Shown in pieces: positions 46,132-58,217 of a stretch of DNA of 64,000 nt (position 1 is the stretch's first letter; the number at the start of each line of letters is the position of its first letter). Location: positions 11,532,001 through 11,596,000 of the forward strand of contig AP026543.1 in NCBI GenBank assembly GCA_026075535.2, in the 5' to 3' direction. Under the pieces are notes generated by a model, which was not told the origin of the DNA, did not search any database, and saw nothing but the letters and a program-made list of their open reading frames with translations. Source of the DNA: Tricholoma matsutake. Taxonomy: Eukaryota; Basidiomycota; Agaricomycetes; Agaricales; Tricholomataceae. The translations under genes and the position numbers were made by a program.

Positions 46132-47237
46132 ATAGGAAAATCCTGCTCCTCTACAACTTCCAGCTTAACCTCCTCTGCAACTTGATCCTTCGCTTCCTCA
46201 ACATCTACAAGTGCCAACAGATCTTGCAGGAGTTCGTCTCGTCCCTCGGGGGTGAGCATGCGGATATCCTGACGATGGGGACACGCTCCAGCCCTGTGTC
46301 CAGGTTCCCCACAACGGTAGCAGAGATCCAACTTATGTGCACGGCTGCGGGCTGCATCAACATCCATTGGTACTGGGATATTGACGGCTGGTGTGGGAGT
46401 TTGACGAGCAGGAATGGGGTTAGGGCGGGGGAGGCTTTGATTGAAGGTGTAGGGTGTATGAGTGGTAGTTGGAGCACGGAATGCAGCATTAAACACCGCA
46501 TTTGTGAGTCGGTTCTCATCACAGAGTGAAGCAGCTTCATACCAAGCAAGGATATCATCGTCCGCTGGGCGCCCTTCCAACATCTGTGCAATCTGGTCCT
46601 GAATTTCTTGGTTGAGCCCCCGTCGGAACTTCACCACCACTGGTAACCCACTCCCATACCCTGCCATGTCCGCCAAATCCTTGAACTCATCGATATAGTC
46701 GTCCACGGATCGACATCCCTGGTGGTAAGTGGATGACTCAAGTCGTGTCACTGCTCGGTGGCGTTCATTGAGGGGGCAGAAGTGGCGTACGAACTCAGCT
46801 CGAAAGTCACCCCAAGTGGAGAAAGGTAGAGAACCGAGTTCTTTAGTTTGACGTAGGATACGGTCCACATAGAGATAGGCGCGTTCAGATTTCATGTATG
46901 TGAAGGCCCAATAAATTTTTGCAGCCTCATCGACCAATTGATGCGACTGGAGACTAATGTATAACTCACAGGAATTAAGGAATGCACGTCCCTGCACACG
47001 TGCACCATTAAATTCGGCGGGGGGGGACGGTTTGATCTGGGCACGTTCCTTAGTGGACGCGTTTGGCAAAACATCGTTGTTGGGTGCGCTTGGAGTCGTG
47101 AAGGGGGAACTATTAGTCGTAGGGTTAGCCTGGAGGGTCCTAACGAAGTTTTCAATCGTAGATTTAAGCGAGTCGATTTGCGCGCGCATTCCGGAAACGT
47201 CGCTTTCAAGCGCGTCGAAGCGTTCTGATGCGTCCAT
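46119..47237 (-). CDS. Gypsy C Gag, intact
   Basis: 372-residue Gag from the ATG at 47,237: coiled N-terminus (ERFDALESDVSGMRAQ), capsid-like core (FRAEFVRHFCPLNERHRA), low-complexity Pro/Thr linker and a CCHC knuckle (CYRCGEPGHRAGAC). It is open to its natural TGA. Pol overlaps its end in the -1 frame by some 40 nt, without a classic slippery heptamer, so how Pol is expressed is unclear. With both LTRs present, this could still supply particle protein. Confidence 0.85.
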   Translation of the reverse strand: MDASERFDALESDVSGMRAQIDSLKSTIENFVRTLQANPTTNSSPFTTPSAPNNDVLPNASTKERAQIKPSPPAEFNGARVQGRAFLNSCELYISLQSHQLVDEAAKIYWAFTYMKSERAYLYVDRILRQTKELGSLPFSTWGDFRAEFVRHFCPLNERHRAVTRLESSTYHQGCRSVDDYIDEFKDLADMAGYGSGLPVVVKFRRGLNQEIQDQIAQMLEGRPADDDILAWYEAASLCDENRLTNAVFNAAFRAPTTTHTPYTFNQSLPRPNPIPARQTPTPAVNIPVPMDVDAARSRAHKLDLCYRCGEPGHRAGACPHRQDIRMLTPEGRDELLQDLLALVDVEEAKDQVAEEVKLEVVEEQDFPICSE

Positions 47238-47403
47238 GTCGCTAGGGAGCGCGTTTGGCAAAAATGGCGGCGCAATAAAGGCGAGAGTATCTGGAACGGT
47301 GTGTAGGGACTCTGTGGAGCTTTGGGAAGCGTCGTCCAGTCCGTACCTGCCTATTTTGGGCAGCGCGTTCGCGATTTTCGGGCCTTAGGGGAGAGTTTTC
47401 TAC

Positions 47404-47829
47404 TATAAGGGCAGCCTAAGCCTCTAGCAAAGGGAAATCCGAAGTTAAAATTATACTACATAATACAGGCATTGGGGGCGCACCTAGCAAAGGGAAATCC
47501 GAAGAGAAAACTCTAAGGATCCCCTTGCTGATGCCCAGTATATGTGAAGATGACAAAAATCAAATATAACCTAAAAATAGAAAAAGGCAGAGATAGGCGG
47601 ATCAAGGCCGCCGAATGACATCATACCAAGGGGTATGTGTCGGAAGGGGTACTCCGCCTCTAAATATAAAAGTGTCAACATATACAAACATGATAGCAAG
47701 GGAAAATTAGTAATAAAATCTGGAAAAATCATAGAAAATGAAGAATAGAAGGAAATGAGGTGGGGAAAAATATGGGACGAACATAAAAAATAGGAAAAAC
47801 ACACAGGGCACCCCCTTAGTCCCCTTACA
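47404..47829 (-). repeat. 5' LTR of gypsy C
   Basis: 426 bp. The primer site pair for self-priming is conserved (47,392-47,401 with 47,505-47,514). Confidence 0.95.
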
Positions 47830-47834
47830 ACTGC

Positions 47835-50800
47835 CACTAGTGCCTTGACATTTAAACATGTCAAGGACTCCATTGTTGCTGAAGCCTCAAGGCGCACAGC
47901 AGTTGGAAAGCCCGCTGGCCAGCCTCAGGCCAACAAACTTTCCGCTGTTAAGCGCAAGGGGGGAAACCCCAAATGGCAGCCCAAAGAAGGGCAAAACAGC
48001 AACAGAGACTCATCCCGAAAACGTGGACGACGTGGGGACAGAAAGACTAAGGAGAAGAAGCCAAAAGAGAAACATACCCACCTCGCCTCCAACGCCTTTA
48101 CCACCATAAATGGTAATGGCACCATCATATCGCCGATGCCGCTCATACAGCGCATCGAGCGACGCGAACACACTCCCACAAGGGATCCTCGCTGCCGACC
48201 GCCTGCACAGGCATACATGGGCGCGGCCTCCTCTTCTCGCTCGGTTTACACCGAATACCAGCAAGCTCGAGACACCCTCGAGCGCATGCAACTTCTGCGC
48301 AGCGCAAAAAACCTGCGACCACTGGAAGAGCACCTTACGGTGCGAGAAGGTAAGAGAAGGAGGATAGAGCCAGAAACCGAGGCAACGATCGAGGAGGTAG
48401 AAGACGATACCGTCTCCCTCGGATCCGAACCTCCAGTAACTGACGAGGAAGTGTGGAAAGCCGTCGACGAAATGCTCGTCGATGAACCCCTTGACACAGG
48501 GGCGTATGATGACAGGTCAGTCCTTTTCCCTGCCACAAGCACTAAGATTAAAATTCCTATGAATACAGCGAACTTTTCATGTGAAATTTTACTGCTATTA
48601 AATGTATCATGGAATTATGTAGATCTTAATATATGTGCTATGTGTGCAAAGGGAGATTGTAAGAAAGGTGCCGACTGGATCATGGATTCAGGCGCATCAA
48701 AACACTTCACTGGTGAAATGAAAGATTTTGCTTCTTACGAGCCTTTACCGAGAAAGGACTCTACCTTGGTCCAAACGGCCACTGGTACTACTCATATAGT
48801 AGGAAAAGGAGCAGTCTTCATTAGACACCAGGTAGTATGTAATGGGAAGTCAGAGACGTGCGAAACACGACTATACCCCGTCTACTACATACCCGACATT
48901 AATACTCGATTGATGTCAATGGGGGTCTTTTTACAAGACGGAAGTGATGTGCGTGGTTCCTCCGCATACATTTCATTCATCGAGCATGGAAACCCAATCA
49001 TGCATTGTGTCCCTCTAAGGAGGAATGACACAATCTATTGGGCTCGGACTCATATATTGAGCACCAAAAAGGTTAATGTCGCGACCATTTATGTCGCTGA
49101 CTACTTGACTTGGCATAGGCGACTTGGACACCCATCCAAAGAGGCGCTAGGGAAAATGCCTAAAAGCACCATAAAATTCCCAAGGAATTTAATTATTCCT
49201 AAAGACAAAATTATATGTCCAGGGTGTGCAGAAGGGAAAATGACCTCAAAATCTTTTCCCGAGTCAGACTCACGAGCTGACAAATCCTTTGAATCAATAC
49301 ATTCCGACCTAAAGGAACTCCCGGTACTATCGTACCACAAACATAAATACTTCATTGTATTTCTGGATGACAAAACGTCACATATTTGGGTCCAATGCCT
49401 GAGAAAGAAATCTGACGCTGCTGCAGCGATTAGACAATTTCAAGCGATGGCTAAGACCCAATATGGCGCTACAATCAAGCGCTGGCGTGTCGATCCAGGG
49501 GGGGAGTTCAAGGATCGTGAGCTACAAAAACAGCTCAAGGATTTAGGCATCAAAATAGAGATGTCTGCACCCCACGTTCATCAACAGAACGGGCACGCAG
49601 AGCGCACTATAAGGACAATAATGGAAAAGTCACAAACCCTGCGATTTACCGCTTGTCTACCACAATCATGGTGGGAATTTTGCATAGAACATGCAACACA
49701 TTTATACAACCGAACCCCAATAAGGCGCCTGAAATGGCTGACACCTTTTGAGGACCTGACAAAGGTCCGCCCAGATCTAAACAATCTGAAGGTCTTCGGT
49801 TGCGGTGCTTATGTCTATCTACCAAAGGAAAAACGTCCAACAACATTGTCTCCTCGATCGGAGCTAATGACGTACCTTGGAGTAGAAGATGGCATTAAAG
49901 CATATCGTTTCATGCGACGAAACGGCGCAATATTCATTCGTGCTACGGCACTATTTGATGAAACGATGTTCCCATGCTGTCCCGGAGCTAAAACTCCTGC
50001 CAAGACAGACCTTGGTGATTTTCCACCAGAACCAGAAGATGACGACCACTCATCTGGAACGGATGGCGATGACCCTATACCGCCACAAAATCTGCCCCTT
50101 CCTCCATCATCAGAAGATGATGATGATGATGATTTACCAAGCGAGCAAAAGGCGCATGACGATGCGACTAACACTCCTCCTCCGCCGCCTCCAGTTACCA
50201 CTGAGGACTTTCGTCCAAGACGTGAAGATCAACAGGAATAGCAGCAATTGCCCCGTCGATCAGGCAGGCAGAGGAAAATCCCAAACCGTCCTGGCAATAC
50301 CTATGGAGAACAGCGACTCCCCTCTGACATAGAGAGAGACATTGCGCGTGATCGATATTGGAAGAAGTCTGTGGGTCAAGATTCAGATCATAACCGAACA
50401 CGACCACGACCTCAACAGCAAGAACCGGTTACTGGACCAAGTTCGGCACCCCATGAGAGTGTGCCCGATTCCAATAATCAAGAACATGATCACCCAATGG
50501 GGGAACCGGACGAAGCAGGTTATATTAAAAAGATAACCAAGGAAGGTGGAGATGAGCTTATCCGCTGGCTGTTGTCAAAAGCAGTCACACCATCAAGCGG
50601 AAAAAGCCTAGTTCCAAACCAATTTCGCGATATTGCGCGCCTACCCCGGCAGCAGCAACTTGAGTGGAAACAGGCTTGTCGTGAAGAGTTAGAGGCTCTT
50701 CGCAAGCGACAAGTCTATGACATCGTCGATCTTCCACATGATCGAAAAACGATCAAAAATAGATGGGTTTTCTCCGTGAAATCGGACGGAAGAAAACGAG

Positions 50801-52155
50801 CCAGACTCGTGGCCAAAGGCTTTTCACAAGTCGAAGGCGTTGACTTTGATGAGATTTTCTCACCAGTAGTCCGCTACGAGACTGTACGCCTCATGTTTGC
50901 CCTTGCGTCTCTAGAAGGCATGTATATGACCGGTCTAGATGTAAAAACCGCATTTTTATACGGCAAACTTGATGAGGAGATCTATATGGATCAACCCGAG
51001 GGTTTCAAACTCGAGGGTAAAGAGCACAAAGTAATGCGCTTACGCCGAGCATTGTATGGCCTTAAACAGGCTTCACTAGCATGGTGGAGAGAGCTAGAGG
51101 CATTTATGCGCACCATTGGGTTCGTGCGCGCCAGCTCCGATGCCGGCATCTTCATACACAAGGATCCTAAGACAGGCAGCATCGTTATTGCGCTAGTCTA
51201 TGTTGATGATGGCTTGTTCATGGGCAAGAACAAGAAACTTGTGGATGAAAAGAAGAATGCTTGCCTGAAGCATTGGGAGTGCCATAGTACTGAAAAAGTC
51301 ATGGAATTCTTAGGCATGCGCGTCACCCAGACTGCTGCAAAAGTCAAACTCAATCAAACAGAATATCTCGCCAAAGTGCTTGAGAGGTTCGAGATGACAA
51401 ATGCCAAGATTGCCCCCACTCCGCTCCCGACTGGCTACAAACCGTCGGAGAACACAGTGACGCCAAACGCGGCGCTTAGATCAAAATATCAGTCTGTGAT
51501 CGGATCTTTATTGTATCTGATGCTCGGAACGCGACCTGATATTGCTTACGCGGTAATCAAGATGTCGCAATTCTCGGCTAATCCTAGCCAAGAACATCTA
51601 GACAAAGCAATGTACATAATGCGCTATCTGGTGGGAACCCAGAAGTACAGTATAGTCTATGATGGAGAGAAATCCGAGGGGCTACAGGCCTTCACAGATT
51701 CTGATTGGGCAGCTGACACAGTCAAGCGCCGATCTACAACGGGTTACTTTGCTACTCTGGCGAGTGGCATTGTGTGCTGGCAGTCCCGTTTACAAAAAAC
51801 TGTAGCACTGTCATCCACAGAAGCCGAATACATGGCTCTCTCCAACACTTGTCGGCAGATAGTGTGGATAGAGTCCTTATTCCAGGAACTTGGATATACA
51901 CTGAAGCGCGTACCAATCTGCGCTGATAATCAAGGATCCATCTTTATTGGATCAAATCCAGTTCAGGAAAGAAGGACCAAACATATAGACATTTGCTACC
52001 ACTACACCCGCGAATGCATAGAAAATGACAAAGTCACAGTCGTTTTCATTCCTGGAAGTGATAATCCGGCTGACATGTTCACAAAGAACCTTGGCGCCAT
52101 CCTATTCAGGAAATTTAGAGACTCTCTCGGAATTACTTTCGAGATTCAAACTTAG
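47835..52155 (+). pseudogene. Copia 1 Gag C-terminus and Pol, one in-frame TAG
   Basis: Continues the Gag frame: basic linker (KRKGGNPKW; RKRGRRGDRK), acidic region, protease (WIMDSGASKHFTG), GAG-pre-integrase (LTWHRRLGHPSKEAL), integrase core with Asp in HSDLKE, Asp in RVDPGGEF and Glu in GHAERT, an acidic Pro-rich linker, RT (AFLYGKLDEEIYM, LYGLKQAS, YVDDGLF) and RNase H (FTDSDWAAD, SSTEAEY, ADNQGS). The only interruption is a TAG at 50,239-50,241 in the integrase-RT linker. Both sides are in the same frame, and a CAG to TAG change would explain it. With the gag part it totals about 1,620 residues, slightly long for copia. Confidence 0.9.
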
Positions 52156-52187
52156 CTGCTTAGAGCGCTGTACAGTTTGAGGGGGGG

Positions 52188-52459
52188 TGTTGAAATTAAT
52201 CCCTGATGCATGCTGTATACATGAGGCAATACCTGCAGCATACGCATGTTACTGCGCTTACTGCGCATACATGCGGTAAACACATTCCCGAGTCATGTGA
52301 CATCCTTAATATTATGTATATAAGGAGAACCTGTACCATAGTAGGAATACAGTGTTCTTACCTCTGCTAACCCTAGCTGTAAGTCTAACTAAACCCCAGG
52401 TAGGTTGTAAGGAACGTGTTGTCTCTTCCCCTGTGCAGCGTATATAGTCTGCTCCAACA
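52188..52459 (+). repeat. 3' LTR of copia 1
   Basis: 272 bp, same ends as the 5' LTR. The AGGGC duplication follows at 52,460. Confidence 0.95.
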
Positions 52460-52866
52460 AGGGCTCCAAGCCCAACAACTACGAAGCAAGGAATCAAATC
52501 AGGTAGGATTTCTTCAAGTTGTATGATTTTATCAGACAGTCAACAAGGTATTTCAGTTCTGGTCAGACAATTCTAAGAAAATATGCTGTGGGAGCTAAAT
52601 GCATTGAGTATAATCGTCCAGCTATGGATTATAAAAGATGGACAGCTCTGTTCGAGTGGAAAGGAAATGCAGACAACCAAGAATTGTTAAAAGCTGATGT
52701 TATAGGTGGAATCACACCTATTTCCCCTGAAGAGTATGCAAAAGAGTTTCGAGGCACGCATCTTGTGGGGAAAGCAAGGAAAAAGAAAAAGGATGCTGAC
52801 ACAGGTAGCAGGAAGCTCCAGGGCACGCCGGGGATAGCAAAAAGAAAGAAAAAGAAAAAGAAAAAG

Positions 52867-53028
52867 GATGCTGGCACAGGTAGCATGCGCATGAACGAGG
52901 ATGCTGGCACAAGTAGCATGCGCATGAACGAGGATGCTGGCACAGGTAGCATGCGCATGAACGAGGATGCTGGCACAGGTAGCATGCGCATGAACGAGGG
53001 TGCTGGCACAGGTAGCATGCGCATGAAG
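52867..53028 (+). repeat. 33-bp coding tandem repeat, five units
   Basis: GATGCTGGCACAGGTAGCAT-type unit of 33 bp repeated five times with few changes, the last unit incomplete. Each encodes DAGTGSMRMNE. It lies at the 3' end of the disrupted secreted-protein gene. Confidence 0.9.
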
Positions 53029-53061
53029 CTCCCGTACATTCTCAACAACCCTAGGCCTTAA

Positions 53062-56000
53062 AAACTTAGTCGACTTTATTTGCTTATTTCATCGTTAAGC
53101 CTATCAAGTTGCTCAAGCTGCTTATTTTTTACTTGGACAATTGGTCAGTAAGAGTATGTACAACAGGTAAGCAAATCAAGGCCAAAGTCAAGTAGTTGTA
53201 AGACCAAGTAAGAGGTCAAGACACCTAAGACGAGCCAAGTCTGGGCATAACTGACATACCCTACTGATGCGCGGCTCCGACTCGAGACTATGGTGCGGAC
53301 AAAGTTCTGAAAATTGTCGCAAATTATCGGTTCGCCCCGGTCCTTTTACGCCCTCCTCATAATTATCTGGCCCACAACTTTTACTGTTTATGACTCGGAT
53401 CCAGCGCCCGAGTTGGATTGCATCATTATTGGCACTCACCAATCAACATGGAAGGTTTACGAGAGCCTAAAAATTACGGTTTATTTCATCCATTTCGCTT
53501 AGTAGGGTGGCGATCTCAGCGGGCTGGGCGAAAACTCTTCTATCTTCAAGATCACGCCACTGCTCAGGCACCTTGTGACTACTTACTAGTCCTCAAACCT
53601 TCGTTAGAATACCCTGGTGCACACGTCAATACGGTGGATCAACAACGTTTCTACGACACCTGCTTGCCACATCACCACGGGGTAAGTAAAGATATCAGAT
53701 ACATTGGAAGGCACCCTAACAATGAGTTAACAAGCTTTTCATCCAGCCGATTACCGAGCATGAATGTTACTTACAGCAAACTTCATTCCGTGACTCAGCC
53801 TCACCCCGATAACCCCACCAGCAGGCTGAGATCTGATCTGCAACGGCGGGATCAACCAATACCACCACCCCGTTTTCACAACCGTCATTCCCAGTTCTAA
53901 TAAGTGCATACATTACCCCCCTCTCAAGTGGCACACGTTGTCTGTGCGGCACGCGGACCCAGAGACACAGCTGACCAGAGCTGACCCCATTGCCAAGTCA
54001 CCTGTGATGTCGTACCTGTATGTATCTATTAATTACCTTACCTCATGCCGCATGCGTACTTTTTACCAGCATTTCATCCTCTTACACTCCCAGATTCTGA
54101 CGCACGCAACCGTACGTAACTAGTCTGAAGGAACATGGAAGTCCGTCCAATAGAGAGAATATGGCGTTACGTATCATTTACGTGTCGATTGAATAATTCC
54201 AGTGGCTTCTGCTTGCTTATCATTCCGATGCAGGTAAGCTTCTCTGAGACGAGACCATTCGTATGTTTGCCTTGAAGATAGGTAACATCAGCTTCTGAGT
54301 ATCCGCCGCGGCGAAACGACTTCAAGTTCGACCACCCGGCCACTCAACGTTCAACGTTCAACCCCCCATAAGTAAGCTTCCTCTCAAATTTCAATCTCGG
54401 TGCGGAATCCGTTGACGACGACATTTCCTATTAGTCGAAGTGTTCCCAACTGGCGGTGGAAAGAACAGGAAGAGGAACCACGTTTTTTACTCTCCCTTTT
54501 CACGGCGCCTAGTACTATAGCTATGTCAAGTTCTGACCCTTCCTTTCGACTCATTTGGAACAAACGCTGTCCATCCCCATTTGTCTGGCGACTCCGTCTA
54601 CCTTCCACATATATGTTTACCTCTCACGAGCTGCCTGATTCAGGGTCTGTCAACTTTATACTTCCTGTTCTCCGCCGGGCTAATATATACGGACGCTTCG
54701 CGGCGTTTAGCTGCTCAATGGAGACGTAGATCAGAAGCGACATTGTACCGGCTTTCCTGATTTCCTTCGCCTGTTATTTTCTTTACCTTTGGCACGTCTC
54801 ACGTACGGATGCAGTACTGACAGTGCCTAGGGGGAGGCTATGCCTAATTCCGCGTACAGCAACTATGTGCATGTGGTTGGACTGCGCGAGCAATTTTCTT
54901 TCTTTGGAACTTTACGGTAATTGTTCTGAGCACTTCATGGTATTGGTATACTAGATTGGCTGCTAACCCCACGTCGTAGGTTGGTCGGCTATTCCTCCCC
55001 GAATGAACGCAAGACACAGCAGCTATCTTGATACGCACCTTACCATCTCTTCTACTGTGTTTCACCACTGTCATAGTCCGAATCATGGGGGCAGGGCCAA
55101 CCACAAGGCAAAATGATGATATGGATGCTCTCGAAATAGGCTAGTAGTCGGAAATCGTATAAAATTAGAACGGTGATTATCCACTCTACAATATGCTCAG
55201 GCTGCTTCTTCGTTGTGCCTAGGGACATGATTCGGTGAGGTTAGTTGGAATAAGGAGTACGTCATACATCTAGGTGAGTAATATCCCCGATGAGATGTGT
55301 TCTAGGCATGATAAAGCGTATATTTCATTTTGGAATATTTTGAGATAACTTGTAGTAACGGAATCACCGGAGCTCATTTCTGCCCCCGTTTCCAGATACT
55401 CTTCGGTACTCCGCCCTCATACACCGTTGAGTAGATTATCACTGGTCTGATTGCGTTTCGCGGGGACCTGAACTTGAAGACAGTCCTCAAGCCATTTGAC
55501 TTCCTGAATCCTGATCGGGTACAATCTTTATATAGTAATATATACCCCTCCATTCGCTGCGTTTTTGGAAGAGAGGTTTAGTCACGCGACTCTCGGTACG
55601 TCTTGGATTAGTTCGGTGGAATCATGTGTCGACTTTGGCTTGGCTGCCTCTTACAGTCAAACCTACGTGTCGTTAAAACCATCCGTGTGCTCCATGCATC
55701 TGCCAGTGGTTTTGTACCAGAGCTCAGCGTCATACTGTCTTCACAAAGACCGTTGAATCGGTTGGCAAAATGGTGCCCTATATCAGAGATTTCCACGGTA
55801 CCAATCTCGTCGATGATCATGACCTGCCAGCGTGGAGTATCACAACTGTAAGTTAATTTCTGCCCGGTAATACCAACCCATTTAACTTTACAATAAATAA
55901 AGTTCATTACCATTCCCCCTGTTGCCCAACGCATTGATGAGCTCAAATCGGCAGCTAGTGACACCCTTGTGGGATGATCAAGGTACGCAGATCACCAATG

Positions 56001-57250
56001 TGTATTGATAACGAAATTTAACCTCTACACGAGTCGGCCGATAGTATCCGGCATTACATATCGACAGAAAAGAAAGGAAAAGAACCAGATATTCGAGGGT
56101 TGAAATGGTGAAGCCGTCGAACTTGATCCCTACATCTACACTATGCGGTCCGTTGTGCCGACCAGCCTAAATTATTCTTGTTCGTGCGTCAGCCATCTTT
56201 GAATTTGTTAACTCGAATTGTATCCTTAACATCGCAGGAAATCATGACGGAGTTTTCTCAATGGTATCTCCTGATTTCATTCTCTGCGCCTTTGTTTTGC
56301 TCCCCCATCTGCATAAACTTGGCTTCCTTGATGCAAGTTGAGTGGAAGTGTTCACGCCCTAGATATTATCTTGTCTTTGGTCTGGGAATTTGTTGCTCTG
56401 CGAATGAACAGATACGGTAATACTTCAGTTGATATATGTTGATGCTAATCGTCAAAGCATCAGCTGAAAATGACTTATCACAAACCACAAGCAATAGACA
56501 GCTTCCGAATATTACAGACTTGTCATTGATGACTATTCAAGAACCAACCACGCCTAAAGAACCTTCACACGGAATTCTCTCTGGATTCTATATCATTTCA
56601 AAGAAATCGGCCCTCGTGCAAAACAACCATTTTTGGCGACGAGGATTTGGCAAGGGAAAGACACGGGTGGGAAGGAACAAAGAAGAATAATGCATGTACA
56701 CAGGACATTTCTTTTGTGATCGTAACGTCGGCATCATATATCTGCTCTATCCGCAACAACACAAGCCCGGGGATGAGCAAGGGATAACCGTGACATGCCG
56801 TCGTCTCTCAATTCTCATGGGAAGTGCTTAGTGGGTCCTCCCAAATTTTAGATTAGTAAGTCAAATAGATGTACAGGAAGGTCGTCGTTAGATATTTTCC
56901 TCACGTTATGTCAGTTTCTGGTGTCTCCGGGGTTAGCTGAAGCCGATGAGCGACGACAAGCGTGTCATTACGAATGTCATGCCCCTTCCTTGACTTCCGC
57001 CTTAAACCCGACACACAACAAGAATTGACAACGACCGCATGGGTTTTCGTGATACAAAAACGGGTGACTTTCTGGAAGATTCATGATTTGTCAGGGAGAC
57101 ATGGCATGACACCTCCGGAGCCATGAAGTGAAGAAGCGACTTGACAGTCGACCTTTCTTGGGGTGGATTTCCATTGACGTCATTGTTGGGTTGCGTCACT
57201 TACTACAGAGTCAGCTGCCGTGCGCCAGTGCTTGTAAATCAGATATGGTC
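53062..57250. other. Intergenic region with no recognisable gene
   Basis: Base composition changes to that of the host gene region at the right end. Frames of 70-160 codons occur on both strands (for example 53,418-53,900 plus, 54,400-54,729 plus, 55,608-55,964 minus, 56,436-56,690 plus), but none shows a domain, signal peptide or consistent exon structure I can defend. Genes with unusual intron structure or non-coding RNAs could be hidden here. Confidence 0.4.
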
Positions 57251-57438
57251 CTGAGAATAATTGATGGCTTGTGACGATGTACAAGACTGGATAAATACAC
57301 GGCGAACATCGAAAGAAGGCAGAAGAGGTCACGAGAGGGTACCTCGTTCCGGGGGACCAGAGTTCAACAGCGTTTCGAGCTATGCAGCCATGGATCTATG
57401 GGATCACGAACCAGATAGAAAATATATGGGCGACTTAC

Positions 57439-58149
57439 CTGATCCAGTGCTTCCGATCTCTCGTTATTATTTGTCGGTCCAGTTGTACTCTCCCCCTGTT
57501 AACGATGGCTCGTGAAGGGTGTTTTTGAGACATTAATGAAATGGACGACACTAACCTGGTCCGGTTGTGTGGACGTGCTACCTTTCTTTCCAGCTCCGTT
57601 CGACGTCGTACTTGTGGTGGGAAACGGTAATTCTTCTCTTGGAACAATGTCAATGAGGAAGTCGAACTGGTCTGATTTACTCAAGGCTTTCGCGATATCC
57701 GACCGTGATAGGGTACGCCGTTTGTTGGAATCCGCGATAATGAACGCTCGTGCCGTAATTTCCGAAATGAATACTAACAAGTTGTATATTTTAAGCCGCC
57801 CATATCTCATACAGATGCATCGATACGCACTTTCACAAGCTTTGCAGAAGAGGATAGGAGCTAAGCGACGTCACCTGAGCCGAAGGAAGCAAAGCCGTAC
57901 AAAAGGTCATACCGTCAGCAGCAATCATCTTTCCGAATGATTGTTCAGGTTACGTTCCACAAAAATCATTGGAAGCCTCACTTTGACATCCGGATCGCTC
58001 TTCATGACTTTCTTGATTCTGGCAAGTGGTAAAGCTGGATGTCGATAGTCTGGTGTTTCCTGTTCGGCTGTGTCGACTTGACGCTGCCAAAATGACCGTA
58101 GGAAGTCATTTAGGGGCTCTCCAGGCTGCACGAATGGTTGGGTCGACAT
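57439..58149 (-). CDS. HAP5: HAP5 / NF-YC subunit of the CCAAT-binding factor
   Basis: Nuclear transcription factor subunit; with HAP3 and HAP2 it forms the trimer that binds CCAAT boxes. Five exons are visible: 58,149-57,982; 57,928-57,913; 57,860-57,831; 57,773-57,556; 57,495-57,439, with GT...AG introns of 53, 52, 57 and 60 nt that keep the frame. The histone fold is complete: [32 protein letters not shown], then [40 protein letters not shown] and IVPREE. The N-terminus ([11 protein letters not shown]) is the usual fungal lead-in. The last exon ends at a GTAAGT donor; at least one further exon lies left of 57,439 and was not resolved. CCAAT lies about 60 nt upstream of the ATG. Confidence 0.9.
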
Positions 58150-58208
58150 TTTGAGGGCGTTGTCAATAATGTGATAAGAAAAGAAATTCAATCTTTATGG
58201 CTGTGTTA

Positions 58209-58213
58209 ATTGG
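58209..58213 (-). promoter_or_regulatory. CCAAT box upstream of HAP5
   Basis: CCAAT on the minus strand about 60 nt before the HAP5 ATG (58,149). It is the binding sequence of the complex containing HAP5, so feedback control is possible. Confidence 0.4.
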
Positions 58214-58217
58214 ATGG

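Larger units (their letters stand above)
41800..47829 (-). mobile_element. Gypsy copy C, young chromovirus (full length)
   Basis: 6,030 bp with 426-bp LTRs (41,800-42,225 and 47,404-47,829) differing at three sites by eye, flanked by perfect 5-bp duplications ACTGC (41,795-41,799; 47,830-47,834). It belongs to the same subfamily as copies A and B, inserted in reverse orientation in the copia gag. It is defective only by one TGA and a 17-bp deletion in the RT. Confidence 0.95.
40729..52459 (+). mobile_element. Copia element 1 (full length, carries gypsy C)
   Basis: Ty1/copia element with 272-bp LTRs differing at three sites (all transitions) and perfect 5-bp duplications AGGGC (40,724-40,728; 52,460-52,464). 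Without gypsy copy C it is about 5.7 kb. It encodes a single Gag-Pol frame in copia order: gag, protease, integrase, RT, RNase H. TTTGAGGGGGGG at 52,176-52,187 is the polypurine tract. Confidence 0.95.
40498..53061 (+). pseudogene. Predicted secreted repeat protein gene, split by nested retrotransposons
   Basis: Exon 1 (40,498-40,602) encodes a signal peptide-like start (MHLLPLASIIFFTTLAVFG). A 57-nt intron (40,603-40,659, GTATGA...AATAG) leads to exon 2 (40,660-40,728), which is cut by the copia element. After removing copia and one AGGGC the same frame continues at 52,465-52,502. A second 54-nt intron (52,503-52,556, GTAGGA...TTTCAG) skips an in-frame TAG, and exon 3 runs to the stop at 53,061. 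The total is 717 nt, 238 residues. The C-terminal half is lysine-rich (KARKKKKD, KRKKKKKKKD) then five units of DAGTGSMRMNE. No family or function recognised. The introns are predictions, but their lengths keep the frame at every joint. Confidence 0.6.

Noticed and set aside
52503..52535. 33-nt intron (GTAGGA...ATCAG) in the disrupted secreted-protein gene
   Set aside because: It would also keep the frame but is shorter than usual fungal introns; the 54-nt alternative ending TTTCAG at 52,556 was preferred.
55608..55964. 118-codon minus-strand frame with MIIDEIG, reminiscent of an NTPase Walker B
   Set aside because: No P-loop or other NTPase motif lies nearby, and no exon structure could be built; the resemblance is too short.
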